A DNA stretch of 64,000 nucleotides. Source: Marinobacter salsuginis. GTDB lineage: Bacteria; Pseudomonadota; Gammaproteobacteria; Pseudomonadales; Oleiphilaceae. Position numbers and translations under genes: made by a program. The DNA is taken from positions 1,302,001-1,366,000 of the forward strand of contig NZ_BGZH01000001.1 in assembly GCF_009617755.1 (NCBI RefSeq), given 5' to 3'. Positions 1 through 8,239 of this stretch are shown here, in pieces. Under the pieces are notes generated by a model that did no database searches, was not told the origin of the DNA, and was given only the letters and a program-made list of their open reading frames with translations. The number at the start of each line of letters is the position of its first letter. Within the stretch, counting starts at the first letter, position 1.

Positions 1-164
1 ACCGTGACAGGCGCCTGCACGTCAAGCTGCTTATGGGGAATTTCTCCAGGCGGGTAATCGGAAAAGTGCGCGACGCCCCGGCTGTCTATCCAGGTGTAGA
101 CTTCGGCACTGACTGCTGAAGTGAGAAAAAAAGACAAAACGAGACCAGCCATCATCCTTGGCAT
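1..164 (-). CDS. DUF4124 domain-containing protein, N-terminal part (cut by window edge)
   Basis: Only the first 54 codons are in the window; the gene runs off the left edge. The reading begins MPRMMAGLVLSFFLTSAVSA, a clear signal peptide, followed by EVYTWIDSRGVAHFSDYPPG, the hallmark of the DUF4124 domain (Tyr-x-Trp-x-Asp, then Gly-x-x-x-Phe-Ser-Asp). Such proteins are small secreted or periplasmic proteins of unknown function in gammaproteobacteria. A GGGAGTGG ribosome-binding sequence sits just upstream of the ATG at 164. The downstream remainder is not visible, so length and any extra domain are unknown. Confidence 0.75.
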   Translation of the reverse strand, partial: MPRMMAGLVLSFFLTSAVSAEVYTWIDSRGVAHFSDYPPGEIPHKQLDVQAPVT

Positions 165-245
165 ACGGTTCCACTCCCTGTGGTTCGGTAATTTGGTGGG
201 GCAGTATAACGAAAAAAGCCGCTAACCTGGGGGCAAACGAAAACG

Positions 246-274
246 GGGTCAGATGAAAAGCTCATCTGACCCCG
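246..274. repeat. GGGGTCAG-type hairpin, copy 1
   Basis: GGGGTCAGATGA and TCATCTGACCCC form a perfect 12-bp stem around a five-base loop, eight bases beyond the glcF stop codon and preceded by AAAAC. A sibling hairpin lies at 13532-13560 with the same GGGGTCAG/CTGACCCC ends and similar flanks. It may act as a bidirectional terminator or be a REP-like dispersed element; the sequence alone does not decide. Confidence 0.75.
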
Positions 275-282
275 GATTCAGG

Positions 283-1491
283 CTACTGATCCAGAAGCTC
301 AATCCAGTGCTGTACTGGCACCGGCGATTTGGTCTCCAGGTGCATCTGGCAGCCGATGTTGGCGGTTACAATTCGATCGGGATTGTCGACGGTCAGCGCC
401 TTCAGCTTGTTGCCCAGCAGCTTCTGGCTCATCTCCGGCTGGGTAACCGAATAGGTGCCAGCGGAGCCACAGCAGAGATGTTTGTCTTTGGTGGCCGCCA
501 GGTTGACACCGGCCCGGGTCAGAACCTGTTCAACCACACCATTCTGCTTCATGGCATGCTGCAGGGTGCAGGGGCAATGGAATGCCACCTTGCCTGGGTC
601 CTGGCGAACCTTCAGCTTTTCCAGATCCTGCTTCAACAGGAAGGCGCCAAGATCGGTGCACAGCTCGCTGACCTTTTGCGCCTTGGCGGCATATACCGGG
701 TCGTCTTTCAGCAGATGCCCATAATCCTGAACCATGGCACCACAGCCGGACGCCGTCATGATGATGGCTTCTGCACCCGCTTCAATAGCAGGCCACCAGG
801 CATCAATATTCTGGCGCATTCTTTCCAGGCCTTTCTCGTGCTCGGATAGATGGTAGTTTACGGCGCCACAGCAGCCGGCCTCGGGCGCTTCCACCATAGT
901 AATACCAAGGCGATCGAGAACCCGTGCTGCTGCCGCATTAGTGTTGGGCGTCGCAGAAGGCTGCACGCAGCCTGCCAGTGCCAGCACGATCCGGCTGTGA
1001 CTGGCTGCGGGCCATGGGCTGGCCTGCTTTCTCGGCGGCACCTTGGTGCGAAGCTTCTCCGGCAACACAGGCCGGAAGATCTGCCCCATCCGAAGCAGCA
1101 CGCCGAACAACTGACGATTCGGAATCACCCGGGCCAGGGCCCAGCGTAGCCATTTGTCTTTCGGTTTCCGGGGCAGTTCCTTTTCCATAAGGCCACGGCT
1201 GATATCCACCAGGCGGCCATACTGAACGCCGGAGGGGCACGTAGTCTCGCAGCTCCGACAGGTCAGGCAACGATCCAGATGCTCCTGGGTTTTTTCGGTG
1301 ACTTCCGCTCCTTCCAGGAACATTTTCATCAGGTAGATCCGGCCCCGAGGGCCATCCCGCTCGTCGTTCAGCTCCTGATAGGTCGGGCAGGTAGCGGTGC
1401 AGAAGCCACAATGCACGCAGGCCCGCAGGATGGACTCGGCTTCCAGGCCTTCCTTGGTGTTGGCAAATTGTTGAACCAGATTCGTCTGCAT
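283..1491 (-). CDS. glcF: glycolate oxidase iron-sulfur subunit GlcF
   Basis: 402 residues, the usual GlcF length. GlcF carries electrons from the flavin subunits GlcD/GlcE of membrane-associated glycolate dehydrogenase, which oxidises glycolate to glyoxylate. Two ferredoxin-type 4Fe-4S motifs are visible near the N terminus (Cys25-28-31-35 in ACVHCGFCTATCP and Cys75-78-81-85 in CLTCRSCETTCPSG), followed by two CCG-type cysteine-rich domains (AGCCGAVNYH and HLCCGSAGTYS). It is the last gene of the TRAP-glcG-glcDEF operon, starting two bases after the glcE stop, so it is translated and probably regulated with glcDE. A strong hairpin lies just beyond its stop codon. Confidence 0.95.
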   Translation of the reverse strand: MQTNLVQQFANTKEGLEAESILRACVHCGFCTATCPTYQELNDERDGPRGRIYLMKMFLEGAEVTEKTQEHLDRCLTCRSCETTCPSGVQYGRLVDISRGLMEKELPRKPKDKWLRWALARVIPNRQLFGVLLRMGQIFRPVLPEKLRTKVPPRKQASPWPAASHSRIVLALAGCVQPSATPNTNAAAARVLDRLGITMVEAPEAGCCGAVNYHLSEHEKGLERMRQNIDAWWPAIEAGAEAIIMTASGCGAMVQDYGHLLKDDPVYAAKAQKVSELCTDLGAFLLKQDLEKLKVRQDPGKVAFHCPCTLQHAMKQNGVVEQVLTRAGVNLAATKDKHLCCGSAGTYSVTQPEMSQKLLGNKLKALTVDNPDRIVTANIGCQMHLETKSPVPVQHWIELLDQ

Positions 1492-1493
1492 AA

Positions 1494-2561
1494 TTACAAC
1501 CAGCTATATAAACGTCCGGGATTGAAGATATTGTCCGGATCGAAGGCATTCTTGATACGGCGCTGAATCCCCTTCAGGGCCTCCGGCTGATGGTGCATCA
1601 CCTCACCGCTGCGGTCGCCACCACGGAACAGGCTCACCTGGCCACCGGCAGCACGGGCGGCAGGTTCCAGGTCTTTCAGTTCCCCGGCGCCCCGGAACCA
1701 GCGCTGGGAACCAGCCCAGTCGATAAACCAGTTACCTTCTAGCTTCGGTGTTTCGGCAGTCGAACCCACCGAAAAACGCCAGAGCGGCACGTCATTACCG
1801 GCAAAAAACTCATGGTGCATGTCCTGCACCTGGCGCCAGAACTGGTCGCCCTGCTCCATCACCTCGCCGGTCCATTTTTCAGCCGTGGCTTCCACTCCGG
1901 ATTTGGCACCGGCCAGGCGCAGATATACCTTCCCGTCTACCCAGCAGGCGGCCGTGATAGGCTTGGGCTCGGCGGCACGGCTATTCATATAGTGAATCAC
2001 CTCGTCCATGCCCATCTCCTGAACCAGGGTCAGAGAGGCCGCCGGTTTCGGCATCACTTTCATGCTGATTTCGGTGATCACACCCAGAGTGCCAAGGGCG
2101 CCGGCCTGGAGCCTGGATACGTCATAACCCGCCACGTTTTTCATCACCTGGCCACCAAAGCGAAGGGGCTCGCCCTTGCCATTCAGCAGCCGGATACCTA
2201 GCACCTGGTCCCTCACCGAGCCCGCCCAGGGGCGTCCCGGGCCAGAGAGGTTACAGGCCAGGGTGCCGCCGATGGTGGAGGCCTCGCCGAAATGCGGCGG
2301 CTCGAAGTGCAGGCACTGGCCTTCTTCGGCCAGAGTGGCTTCGATCTCGCTCAGCGGCGTGCCGGCGCGAACCGTCAACACCAGCTCTACCGGGTGGTAA
2401 TCCACGATGCCGGTATGCTCGCCCACGTTGAGGGTGCCGGCATCGGCGTCGGCTTTCCGGCCCATGAAGGCCTTGGTGCCACCGCCGACAATGTTGAGTT
2501 TGTGCCCGCTATCCCGGGCCTGGAGCACCTGCTCCTTCAGTTGTTGGGAAATATCAGCCAT
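1494..2561 (-). CDS. glcE: glycolate oxidase FAD-binding subunit GlcE
   Basis: 355 residues from the chosen start (MADISQQL). An upstream start would add 14 residues, but the ATG at 2561 overlaps the glcD stop by eight bases, the arrangement expected for translational coupling. The N-terminal half is a PCMH-type FAD-binding domain (LNIVGGGTKAFMGR; GEASTIGGTLACNLSGPGRP), and the C terminus ends in the typical AFDPDNIFNPGRLY. GlcE is paralogous to but shorter than GlcD and is required with GlcD and GlcF for glycolate dehydrogenase activity. Its position between glcD and glcF is the canonical glcDEF order. Confidence 0.94.
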   Translation of the reverse strand: MADISQQLKEQVLQARDSGHKLNIVGGGTKAFMGRKADADAGTLNVGEHTGIVDYHPVELVLTVRAGTPLSEIEATLAEEGQCLHFEPPHFGEASTIGGTLACNLSGPGRPWAGSVRDQVLGIRLLNGKGEPLRFGGQVMKNVAGYDVSRLQAGALGTLGVITEISMKVMPKPAASLTLVQEMGMDEVIHYMNSRAAEPKPITAACWVDGKVYLRLAGAKSGVEATAEKWTGEVMEQGDQFWRQVQDMHHEFFAGNDVPLWRFSVGSTAETPKLEGNWFIDWAGSQRWFRGAGELKDLEPAARAAGGQVSLFRGGDRSGEVMHHQPEALKGIQRRIKNAFDPDNIFNPGRLYSWL

Positions 2562-4026
2562 GGGCGGCTTCCGTCTGCTCGTGCGTGTGTTGTTTGTGCT
2601 CAAGGGAGCGATATTCCTGACAGAAACGAAGGGCCGGTACGCCCTTGCCCGGGTTCAGGATACCGGCAGGGTCAAACGCAGCCTTCACGTCGTGGAACTG
2701 TTGCAGCTCCTCGTCGTTGAACTGCACCGCCATCTGGCGGATTTTCTCCACGCCCACACCGTGCTCGCCGGTTATGCAGCCCCCCACTTCCACACACATT
2801 TCCAAGATGCGGGAGCCAAAGGCTTCGGTGCGCTCGAATTCGCCGGGTACGTTGGCATCAAAAAGGATCAGGGGGTGCAAGTTGCCATCACCGGCGTGGA
2901 ACACGTTGGCGACACGCAAACCAAACTCTTCGGACATCTTCTCCATTTCCGTGAGCACGTAGGCGATCTCGCGGCGGGGAATGGTACCGTCCATGCAGTA
3001 GTAGTCCGGAGAGATCCGGCCCACCGCCGGGAACGCCGACTTACGGCCTTTCCACAACAGGGCACGTTCTTCCTCACTCTGCGAGGTTCGTACCGACGTG
3101 GCACCCAGTTTGCGGAACACTTCCTCGGCTTCGGCAATATGCTCGTGGACCTCTTCCTCGGTACCGTCCACTTCACACAGCAGCAGCGCCTTGGCATCCC
3201 TCGGGTAGCCCGCCTGGGCAAAGTCGTCCGCCGCGATAATGGCGTGGCCATCCATCATTTCCAGACCACCGGGGATGATACCGTGGGCGATGATCCCACC
3301 CACGGCGTCACCGCCTTTCTGTACGTCATCAAACCCGGCCATGACAACCTGAGCCACTTCCGGCTTCGGCAGCAGCTTAACCTTCACTTCGGTAACAACG
3401 CCCAGAAGACCTTCCGAGCCGGTCATCAAAGCCAGCAGGTCCATGCCGCAGCTGTCCAGGCCATCACTGCCCACAGTCACCACATCACCCTCGGCAGTGA
3501 CCATTTCCACACTGAGGATGTTGTGCACGGTCAAACCGTACTTGAGGCAATGCACGCCGCCGGAGTTCTCCGCCACATTGCCGCCAATGGTGCAGGCGAT
3601 CTGCGACGAAGGATCCGGGCCATAGTACAAGCCATACTGGGCCGCCTCCTCGCTGATCGCGAGGTTCCGAACCCCCGGCTGCAGCCTTGCCGTTCGTGCC
3701 AGCGGATCGATCTCCACGATGCGATTGAACTTGGCCAGCGACAGCACCACGCCCTCCTTGTTGGGCATGGCACCGGCACTGAGCCCGGTTCCCGCACCGC
3801 GGGCCACGACCGGCACTGCGTTTTCGTTACAGATGCGCATCACTCGCTGCACCTGCTCTACGGTCTCCGGCAGCACCACCAGCAACGGCATCTCGCAATA
3901 CATCGACATGCCATCGCATTCGTAGGGCTTCATGGTCTCGTCATCGGTGATGACGTAGTCCGGGTCGATAAACGCCCGGAACTGCTCCGCCAGCTCTGCT
4001 TTGCTGACTTTTGGCTTGGTAGTCAT
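2554..4026 (-). CDS. glcD: glycolate oxidase subunit GlcD (FAD-linked)
   Basis: 490 residues, typical for GlcD, the catalytic flavoprotein of glycolate dehydrogenase (glycolate to glyoxylate, electrons towards the quinone pool). The FAD-binding PCMH domain occupies about residues 50-230, with VARGAGTGLSAGAMPNKEGV and IGGNVAENSGGVHCLKYG. The C-terminal FAD-oxidase domain contains VFHAGDGNLHPLILFD and CITGEHGVGVEKI, which hold conserved substrate and flavin contacts. It lies 40 bases after glcG and overlaps glcE. Relatives include D-lactate dehydrogenases, but the adjacent glcE, glcF, glcG and glcC make glycolate the best assignment. Confidence 0.95.
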   Translation of the reverse strand: MTTKPKVSKAELAEQFRAFIDPDYVITDDETMKPYECDGMSMYCEMPLLVVLPETVEQVQRVMRICNENAVPVVARGAGTGLSAGAMPNKEGVVLSLAKFNRIVEIDPLARTARLQPGVRNLAISEEAAQYGLYYGPDPSSQIACTIGGNVAENSGGVHCLKYGLTVHNILSVEMVTAEGDVVTVGSDGLDSCGMDLLALMTGSEGLLGVVTEVKVKLLPKPEVAQVVMAGFDDVQKGGDAVGGIIAHGIIPGGLEMMDGHAIIAADDFAQAGYPRDAKALLLCEVDGTEEEVHEHIAEAEEVFRKLGATSVRTSQSEEERALLWKGRKSAFPAVGRISPDYYCMDGTIPRREIAYVLTEMEKMSEEFGLRVANVFHAGDGNLHPLILFDANVPGEFERTEAFGSRILEMCVEVGGCITGEHGVGVEKIRQMAVQFNDEELQQFHDVKAAFDPAGILNPGKGVPALRFCQEYRSLEHKQHTHEQTEAAHG

Positions 4027-4065
4027 AGCATTCTCTGGGTATGAATTACGTCTGTGTGACAGTCA

Positions 4066-4491
4066 TCAACCACGTTTTGTTTCAAAGTGGTCGAGACCGG
4101 CCTGGGCACAGTCCATATCCTGCTGGGGAGTACCGGAACTGATGCCGATACCACCCACCACATCGCCGTCGACGATCACCGGCAGGCCACCGCCGACAGA
4201 ACTGATACGCCCGCCCACTTCGGTATGGATACCGAAGGCCAGACTGCCGGGCACGTTCACCTTGTTGTAGTCATGGGTGGCCTTCTTGGCCGCAGCCGCG
4301 GTAAAGGCCTTGTCCTGGGCAATGGTCACACTGGTGATCTTGCCGCCGTCCATACGCTCGAAGGCCACCAGATTGCCGGACTCGTCCACCACAGCGATGC
4401 ACATGGGCACACCGATCTCGCGGGCTTTTTCGGCAGCGCCCTCAATGAGGATGCGCGCGTCGGCAAGGTCCAGTCGTTTGATCGTCAACAT
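4066..4491 (-). CDS. glcG: GlcG/HbpS family heme-binding-like protein
   Basis: 141 residues covering a single GlcG/HbpS domain: an N-terminal helix (LADARILIEGAAEKAREIG), a central AVVDESGNLVAFERMDG strand pair, and the Gly-rich GGLPVIVDGDVVGGIGISSG near the C terminus. GlcG is commonly encoded with glycolate or propanediol genes; its biochemical role is unsettled, with some family members binding heme or cobalamin. It has a strong AAGGAGT ribosome-binding site and sits between the TRAP permease and glcD, so it belongs to the same operon. No signal peptide is seen, so it should be cytoplasmic. Confidence 0.9.
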   Translation of the reverse strand: MLTIKRLDLADARILIEGAAEKAREIGVPMCIAVVDESGNLVAFERMDGGKITSVTIAQDKAFTAAAAKKATHDYNKVNVPGSLAFGIHTEVGGRISSVGGGLPVIVDGDVVGGIGISSGTPQQDMDCAQAGLDHFETKRG

Positions 4492-4513
4492 AAAGCATTA
4501 CTCCTTGATTTGA

Positions 4514-6046
4514 TTAGCCGTAAACCAGCCCTGGCAGCCAGGTCACGATGCCGGGAATCAGAACACACATGAACAGTCCGAACGCCTGAATCGCCAGGAA
4601 CACCAGGGATGACTTGAAGATGGTACCCATGGAGATTTCCGGGGGACAAACGCCACGGATGTAGAACAGTGCGTAACCAAACGGCGGACTCAGGAAAGAC
4701 ATCTGCATGTTCACCAGGTACAACACACCGAACCAGAGCACCACGTCGTCACCGGCAACCGGTGGGAAGCCGAACAGGCCGGGGAACTCCAGCGCTTTCA
4801 CGATCGGAATAAAGATGGGTACCGCGAGCAACAGGATACCAACCCAGTCAAGGAACATACCCAGTACAACCAGCAGCACCATCAACAGGAACAGGATGCC
4901 GTAGGCAGACATACCGGTGCCAAGAATCGCGTCCGTTACGAACTGCTGACCACCCTGGAGGATGTAGAAGCCCACGAACACCGAGGCACCGAACATGATC
5001 CAGAGAACCATGGCGGATGCTTTTGCGGTGGTCACAGATGCTTCACGCAGACCCGCGATCGAGAATTTCTTGTGCATCATCGCAACGATGATGGCACCGA
5101 ACGAGCCGATACCTGCGGCTTCAACCGGCGTGGCAATACCTCCGAACAACAAACCAAGAACCAGACCAACCAGCGCGAGAGGCGCGATCAGGTTGCCGAG
5201 AAGCTTAACCTTCTCTTTCAGACTGATCCGGTCTTCCGGCGGAATCGGCGGCCCAAGCTTCGGGTTTATCCAGCTGCGAACCAGCACGTAGGTCAGGTAC
5301 AGGCCTGAGAGCAGCAAGCCTGGCAACAGCGAGCCCAGGTAAAGCTCGCCCACAGACTGCTGCGCCACTACTGCGTACAGGATAGCGAGAATCGAAGGCG
5401 GAATGAGGATACCCAGGGTGCCGCCTGCCATGATGGAGCCGATGGCAATCTTGTGATCGTAATGCCGCTTCAGCATGGCCGGCAGCGCGATGATGCCCAT
5501 GGTGACAACGGCGGCGCCGATAACACCCACCATCGCCGCCAGAATCGTTGACGCGACAATCGTTGCAGCGGCAAGACCGCCACTGATGCCACCCATCCAC
5601 TTGTATACCACGCTGAACATCTCTTCGATCAGGCCCGCGCGCTCAAGCATGGATGCCATGAAGATGAACAGGGGAATCGCCGCGATGTCCGGGTTGGCCA
5701 TCAGCGGGAAGATCCGGCCGGGGACGATATTCAGCATCATGGCGTCACCCACCAGATAGATGAACATGACACCCAGGCCACCGGTCACGAAAGCCAGGGG
5801 CAAACCCATCATCAGCGCGACGGCAAGGGAGCCGAACATCAGGTAGGTCAACGGACCGATTTCTACGCCGGAAAGGCTACCCGAGAGCTTGAAGAGAAAT
5901 TTCTCGTCACTCCACGGGTCGTAAAACAGAATGTTGATCAACTCAACACAGATGACAAACGCCAGCACAACGGTGGCGATGATCATTAACCAAGTGCCCA
6001 GCTTCCCGGCCATGCCGTTGTTGGGCGCTGCAGTAGTAGAACTCAT
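4514..6046 (-). CDS. dctM: TRAP transporter large permease subunit (DctM-like)
   Basis: 510 residues and strongly hydrophobic throughout, with about a dozen predicted membrane spans; this is the ion-coupled translocation subunit of a tripartite TRAP transporter. It belongs to the long DctM subtype (about 500 rather than 430 residues), with motifs such as MGLPLAFVTGGLGVMFIYLV, ANPDIAAIPLFIFMASMLER and GGTLGILIPPSILAILYAVV. It overlaps the small permease gene by four bases and is followed 22 bases later by glcG. From this context the likely substrate is glycolate or a related 2-hydroxycarboxylate such as lactate; that is inference, as TRAP substrate cannot be read from the permease. Confidence 0.92.
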   Translation of the reverse strand: MSSTTAAPNNGMAGKLGTWLMIIATVVLAFVICVELINILFYDPWSDEKFLFKLSGSLSGVEIGPLTYLMFGSLAVALMMGLPLAFVTGGLGVMFIYLVGDAMMLNIVPGRIFPLMANPDIAAIPLFIFMASMLERAGLIEEMFSVVYKWMGGISGGLAAATIVASTILAAMVGVIGAAVVTMGIIALPAMLKRHYDHKIAIGSIMAGGTLGILIPPSILAILYAVVAQQSVGELYLGSLLPGLLLSGLYLTYVLVRSWINPKLGPPIPPEDRISLKEKVKLLGNLIAPLALVGLVLGLLFGGIATPVEAAGIGSFGAIIVAMMHKKFSIAGLREASVTTAKASAMVLWIMFGASVFVGFYILQGGQQFVTDAILGTGMSAYGILFLLMVLLVVLGMFLDWVGILLLAVPIFIPIVKALEFPGLFGFPPVAGDDVVLWFGVLYLVNMQMSFLSPPFGYALFYIRGVCPPEISMGTIFKSSLVFLAIQAFGLFMCVLIPGIVTWLPGLVYG

Positions 6047-6747
6047 GATGTGCGCTCCTGACCGAGACGAATGAACAGAACGATGTCTTTAAGCAGTTTG
6101 GAAAAACCGGCGAGCAGCAACAGGATTGCGCCCACAAACATCACACCTTTCACGGGGTAGTACTGAATGCCCCAGGTCTCGACAGTGGTCTCCTGCATCA
6201 TCAGAGAGTCCTGGAAGAAGGTCCAGGAGGTGATGGCCAGAACCGCCGCGAAAATAAAGAAGAACATGGAAGTGAAAATATCCATGCCCACTCGCCCGCG
6301 AACCGGCAGGAAGTTGTAGACAACATCCACCCGCACGTGAGCGCCATGCAACAGCGCGAAAGCGCCGGCAAGAATGTACTGCATACCGAAAATCAGGAAG
6401 CTGGCCTCGTGCACCCAGATCGTTGGCATGTTGAAGAGGTAACGCATTACCACTTCGAAGAAATAGAACAGCACTGCGTTGATGGTCCAGAACGCAACGA
6501 AAAGGCCTGACTTCTCGCACATCCAGTCAACGATTTTCGTAAACCAGTTACCCTCATATTCAAACTTAGCAAGCGGATCATCTTCTTCAGACTGTAACTC
6601 GGAAACCGTTTTCTCGGGCTCGGCCTCATCCCCGCCATGCTTGCTGCTCCACTTGTCCCAAGCCATCATGAGCAGTGGCATTACGGCAAGCCAGCCCCAG
6701 TAGAACCAGTGCGGCATGACAAAGCCAAATGCACTCAGATCAGACAT
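6043..6747 (-). CDS. dctQ: TRAP transporter small permease subunit (DctQ-like), N-terminally extended
   Basis: 234 residues, longer than the usual 160-190 of DctQ. An extra N-terminal hydrophobic segment (WFYWGWLAVMPLLMMAW) is followed by an acidic linker of roughly 40 residues (GGDEAEPEKTVSELQSEEDD). Then comes the standard four-span DctQ core starting near FVAFWTINAVLFYFFEVVMR, with WVHEASFLIFGMQYILAGAF and the HVRVDVVYNFLP loop. DctQ pairs with DctM in the inner membrane. The gene overlaps dctM by four bases and lies about 100 bases after dctP. Confidence 0.88.
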   Translation of the reverse strand: MSDLSAFGFVMPHWFYWGWLAVMPLLMMAWDKWSSKHGGDEAEPEKTVSELQSEEDDPLAKFEYEGNWFTKIVDWMCEKSGLFVAFWTINAVLFYFFEVVMRYLFNMPTIWVHEASFLIFGMQYILAGAFALLHGAHVRVDVVYNFLPVRGRVGMDIFTSMFFFIFAAVLAITSWTFFQDSLMMQETTVETWGIQYYPVKGVMFVGAILLLLAGFSKLLKDIVLFIRLGQERTS

Positions 6748-6846
6748 GTTGTTACCACCTAGATCAAAGAGCGGGGAAGGGAGAGTTAATCCAGAATCGG
6801 CTAACCCTGCCTTCCCCGTTTATCGTTATTGTTGAATGGTCAGACT

Positions 6847-7977
6847 TTATTGATAGTCCGCAACGTCTTCTTCCGTGATGTAACCCACCGTCTCGTTCAT
6901 CATGTAGTCAAGCTGGATATCGAGGATGGCACGTGCGTCCTCGTTCTTGTTCGCCCAGTTAAACCAGATGGGAATCGCAGCCTTCCGCCAGGTTTCCAGA
7001 TCTTCCTGGCTCAGGCGGGTAACCGTGTCACCCTCTGCCTTGAACTTCTCCATGGCCTCAATGTTGCGCTCCTGGATAGCCAGATAGTGCTTCTGGGAAT
7101 AGATGCGCACTTCGTCCTCAACTAGCTGCTGAAGCTCCGGGGAAATCGAGTTCCAGGCACGCATGCTGACAGTCAGGTCCATCAGGTCTACCGGCTGGTA
7201 GATGGACATGACCCCGGGAGGTCCGAAGATGATGTAGTCGGTCACCTGGGAGAAGCCCAGTTCGTAGTTAACCGCGGGGCCTACGTAGTCCGCGGCGTCA
7301 ATGGTGCCCTTCTCCAGTGCCGGGAAGATATCCGAGCCCGGAAGGCTGACGGTAGAAACGCCGAACTGCTGGAACACCTCGGCCACCATGCCACCCGGCA
7401 CACGGATCTTCATGCCCTTGAGATCTTCAAGGCTGTTAACCGGCTTCTTGGAGTGGATGATGTTGGCGTCGTGCTGGATAGGACCAACGTAGAACAGGCC
7501 GAACTTCTTGTAGATTTCCCGGGTCTTTTCGAGCATGCCCATGGAGTAGAACATGGTGTCCCAATGGTGAGGCTGGTCGGGACCTGCAGGGTAGGAGGAC
7601 AGGAACACGGAAGCAGGAATCTTTCCTGACCAGTACAGCGTGAACGGGTTCATGCCCTGAAGAACACCGTTACGCACCGCGTCAAAGAGTGCGTTGTTGT
7701 CGGCGGCGACAGCCTTGGCTGGGAAGCACTGGAACTTCAGCTCGCCGCCAGACTTGGCCTCAATACTTTTGCACCACTCGTCGAACAACGAGTAGCCCAC
7801 AGTACCGGCGTCCCAAACGGACTGAATCTTCCATGTGGTTGCAGCCTGGGCCTGGCCTGCGCCCATCAGCATTGCGCCCGCCAAAGCAGCGCCCATGGCG
7901 GCGGTTTTGAGAAAACTTCTGCGAGGTGGGGTCTCGCCGGTGTCACATTTGGTTCGGATGTTATTCTTCGAATTCAT
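6847..7977 (-). CDS. dctP: TRAP transporter substrate-binding protein, Tat-exported (DctP family)
   Basis: 376 residues. The N terminus carries a twin-arginine signal (PPRRSFLKTAAMGAALAGAM, then AQA-ATTWKIQ), so the protein should be exported folded by Tat to the periplasm. The mature part is a DctP-type solute receptor: TTWKIQSVWDAGTVGYSLFD at the start, LEDLKGMKIRVPGGMVAEVF with the conserved carboxylate-binding arginine region, and KGTIDAADYVGPAVNYELGF. It is the first gene of the TRAP-glc operon and lies opposite the GlcC-type regulator across a 262-base gap with two operators. The operon suggests glycolate as ligand; lactate or another hydroxy acid is possible. Confidence 0.92.
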   Translation of the reverse strand: MNSKNNIRTKCDTGETPPRRSFLKTAAMGAALAGAMLMGAGQAQAATTWKIQSVWDAGTVGYSLFDEWCKSIEAKSGGELKFQCFPAKAVAADNNALFDAVRNGVLQGMNPFTLYWSGKIPASVFLSSYPAGPDQPHHWDTMFYSMGMLEKTREIYKKFGLFYVGPIQHDANIIHSKKPVNSLEDLKGMKIRVPGGMVAEVFQQFGVSTVSLPGSDIFPALEKGTIDAADYVGPAVNYELGFSQVTDYIIFGPPGVMSIYQPVDLMDLTVSMRAWNSISPELQQLVEDEVRIYSQKHYLAIQERNIEAMEKFKAEGDTVTRLSQEDLETWRKAAIPIWFNWANKNEDARAILDIQLDYMMNETVGYITEEDVADYQ

Positions 7978-8086
7978 CGAAACGTCTCCGTTGGCTTTGT
8001 TGTTATCAACGTTGAAGCAACGCCGGCTCGAGCCGACATTAGAAGAATATTCGTAGGCAATCCGTGTTTAGTCCAGTTCGGGCAGC

Positions 8087-8101
8087 ACTGGTCTGACCAG
8101 T
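8087..8101. promoter_or_regulatory. GlcC/FadR-type operator, proximal to dctP
   Basis: ACTGGTCTGACCAGT is palindromic except for its centre and contains TGGTCNGACCA, matching the TGGT-N3-ACCA style of sites bound by FadR-subfamily GntR regulators (GlcC, LldR, PdhR). It lies 110 bases upstream of the dctP start. A second copy is at 8205-8218. The likely binder is the adjacent glcC product. Confidence 0.75.
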
Positions 8102-8204
8102 TTTTGAGGCATTAAAAATGGACGAAATACGCTGAATCAGCCATATTTAACGGGCTCGGACGCATAGTAGTCAGTAAAGGAAAAATGATTAATCAGAAGC
8201 AATC

Positions 8205-8218
8205 ACTGGTCAGACCAG
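8205..8218. promoter_or_regulatory. GlcC/FadR-type operator, proximal to glcC
   Basis: ACTGGTCAGACCAG repeats the TGGTCNGACCA palindrome of the site at 8087-8101 and sits 22 bases before the glcC start codon, a position suited to autoregulation. The two site centres are about 118 bases apart, roughly eleven helical turns, which would permit looping. Confidence 0.72.
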
Positions 8219-8239
8219 AGAGCGCACACAGGCACTCAC

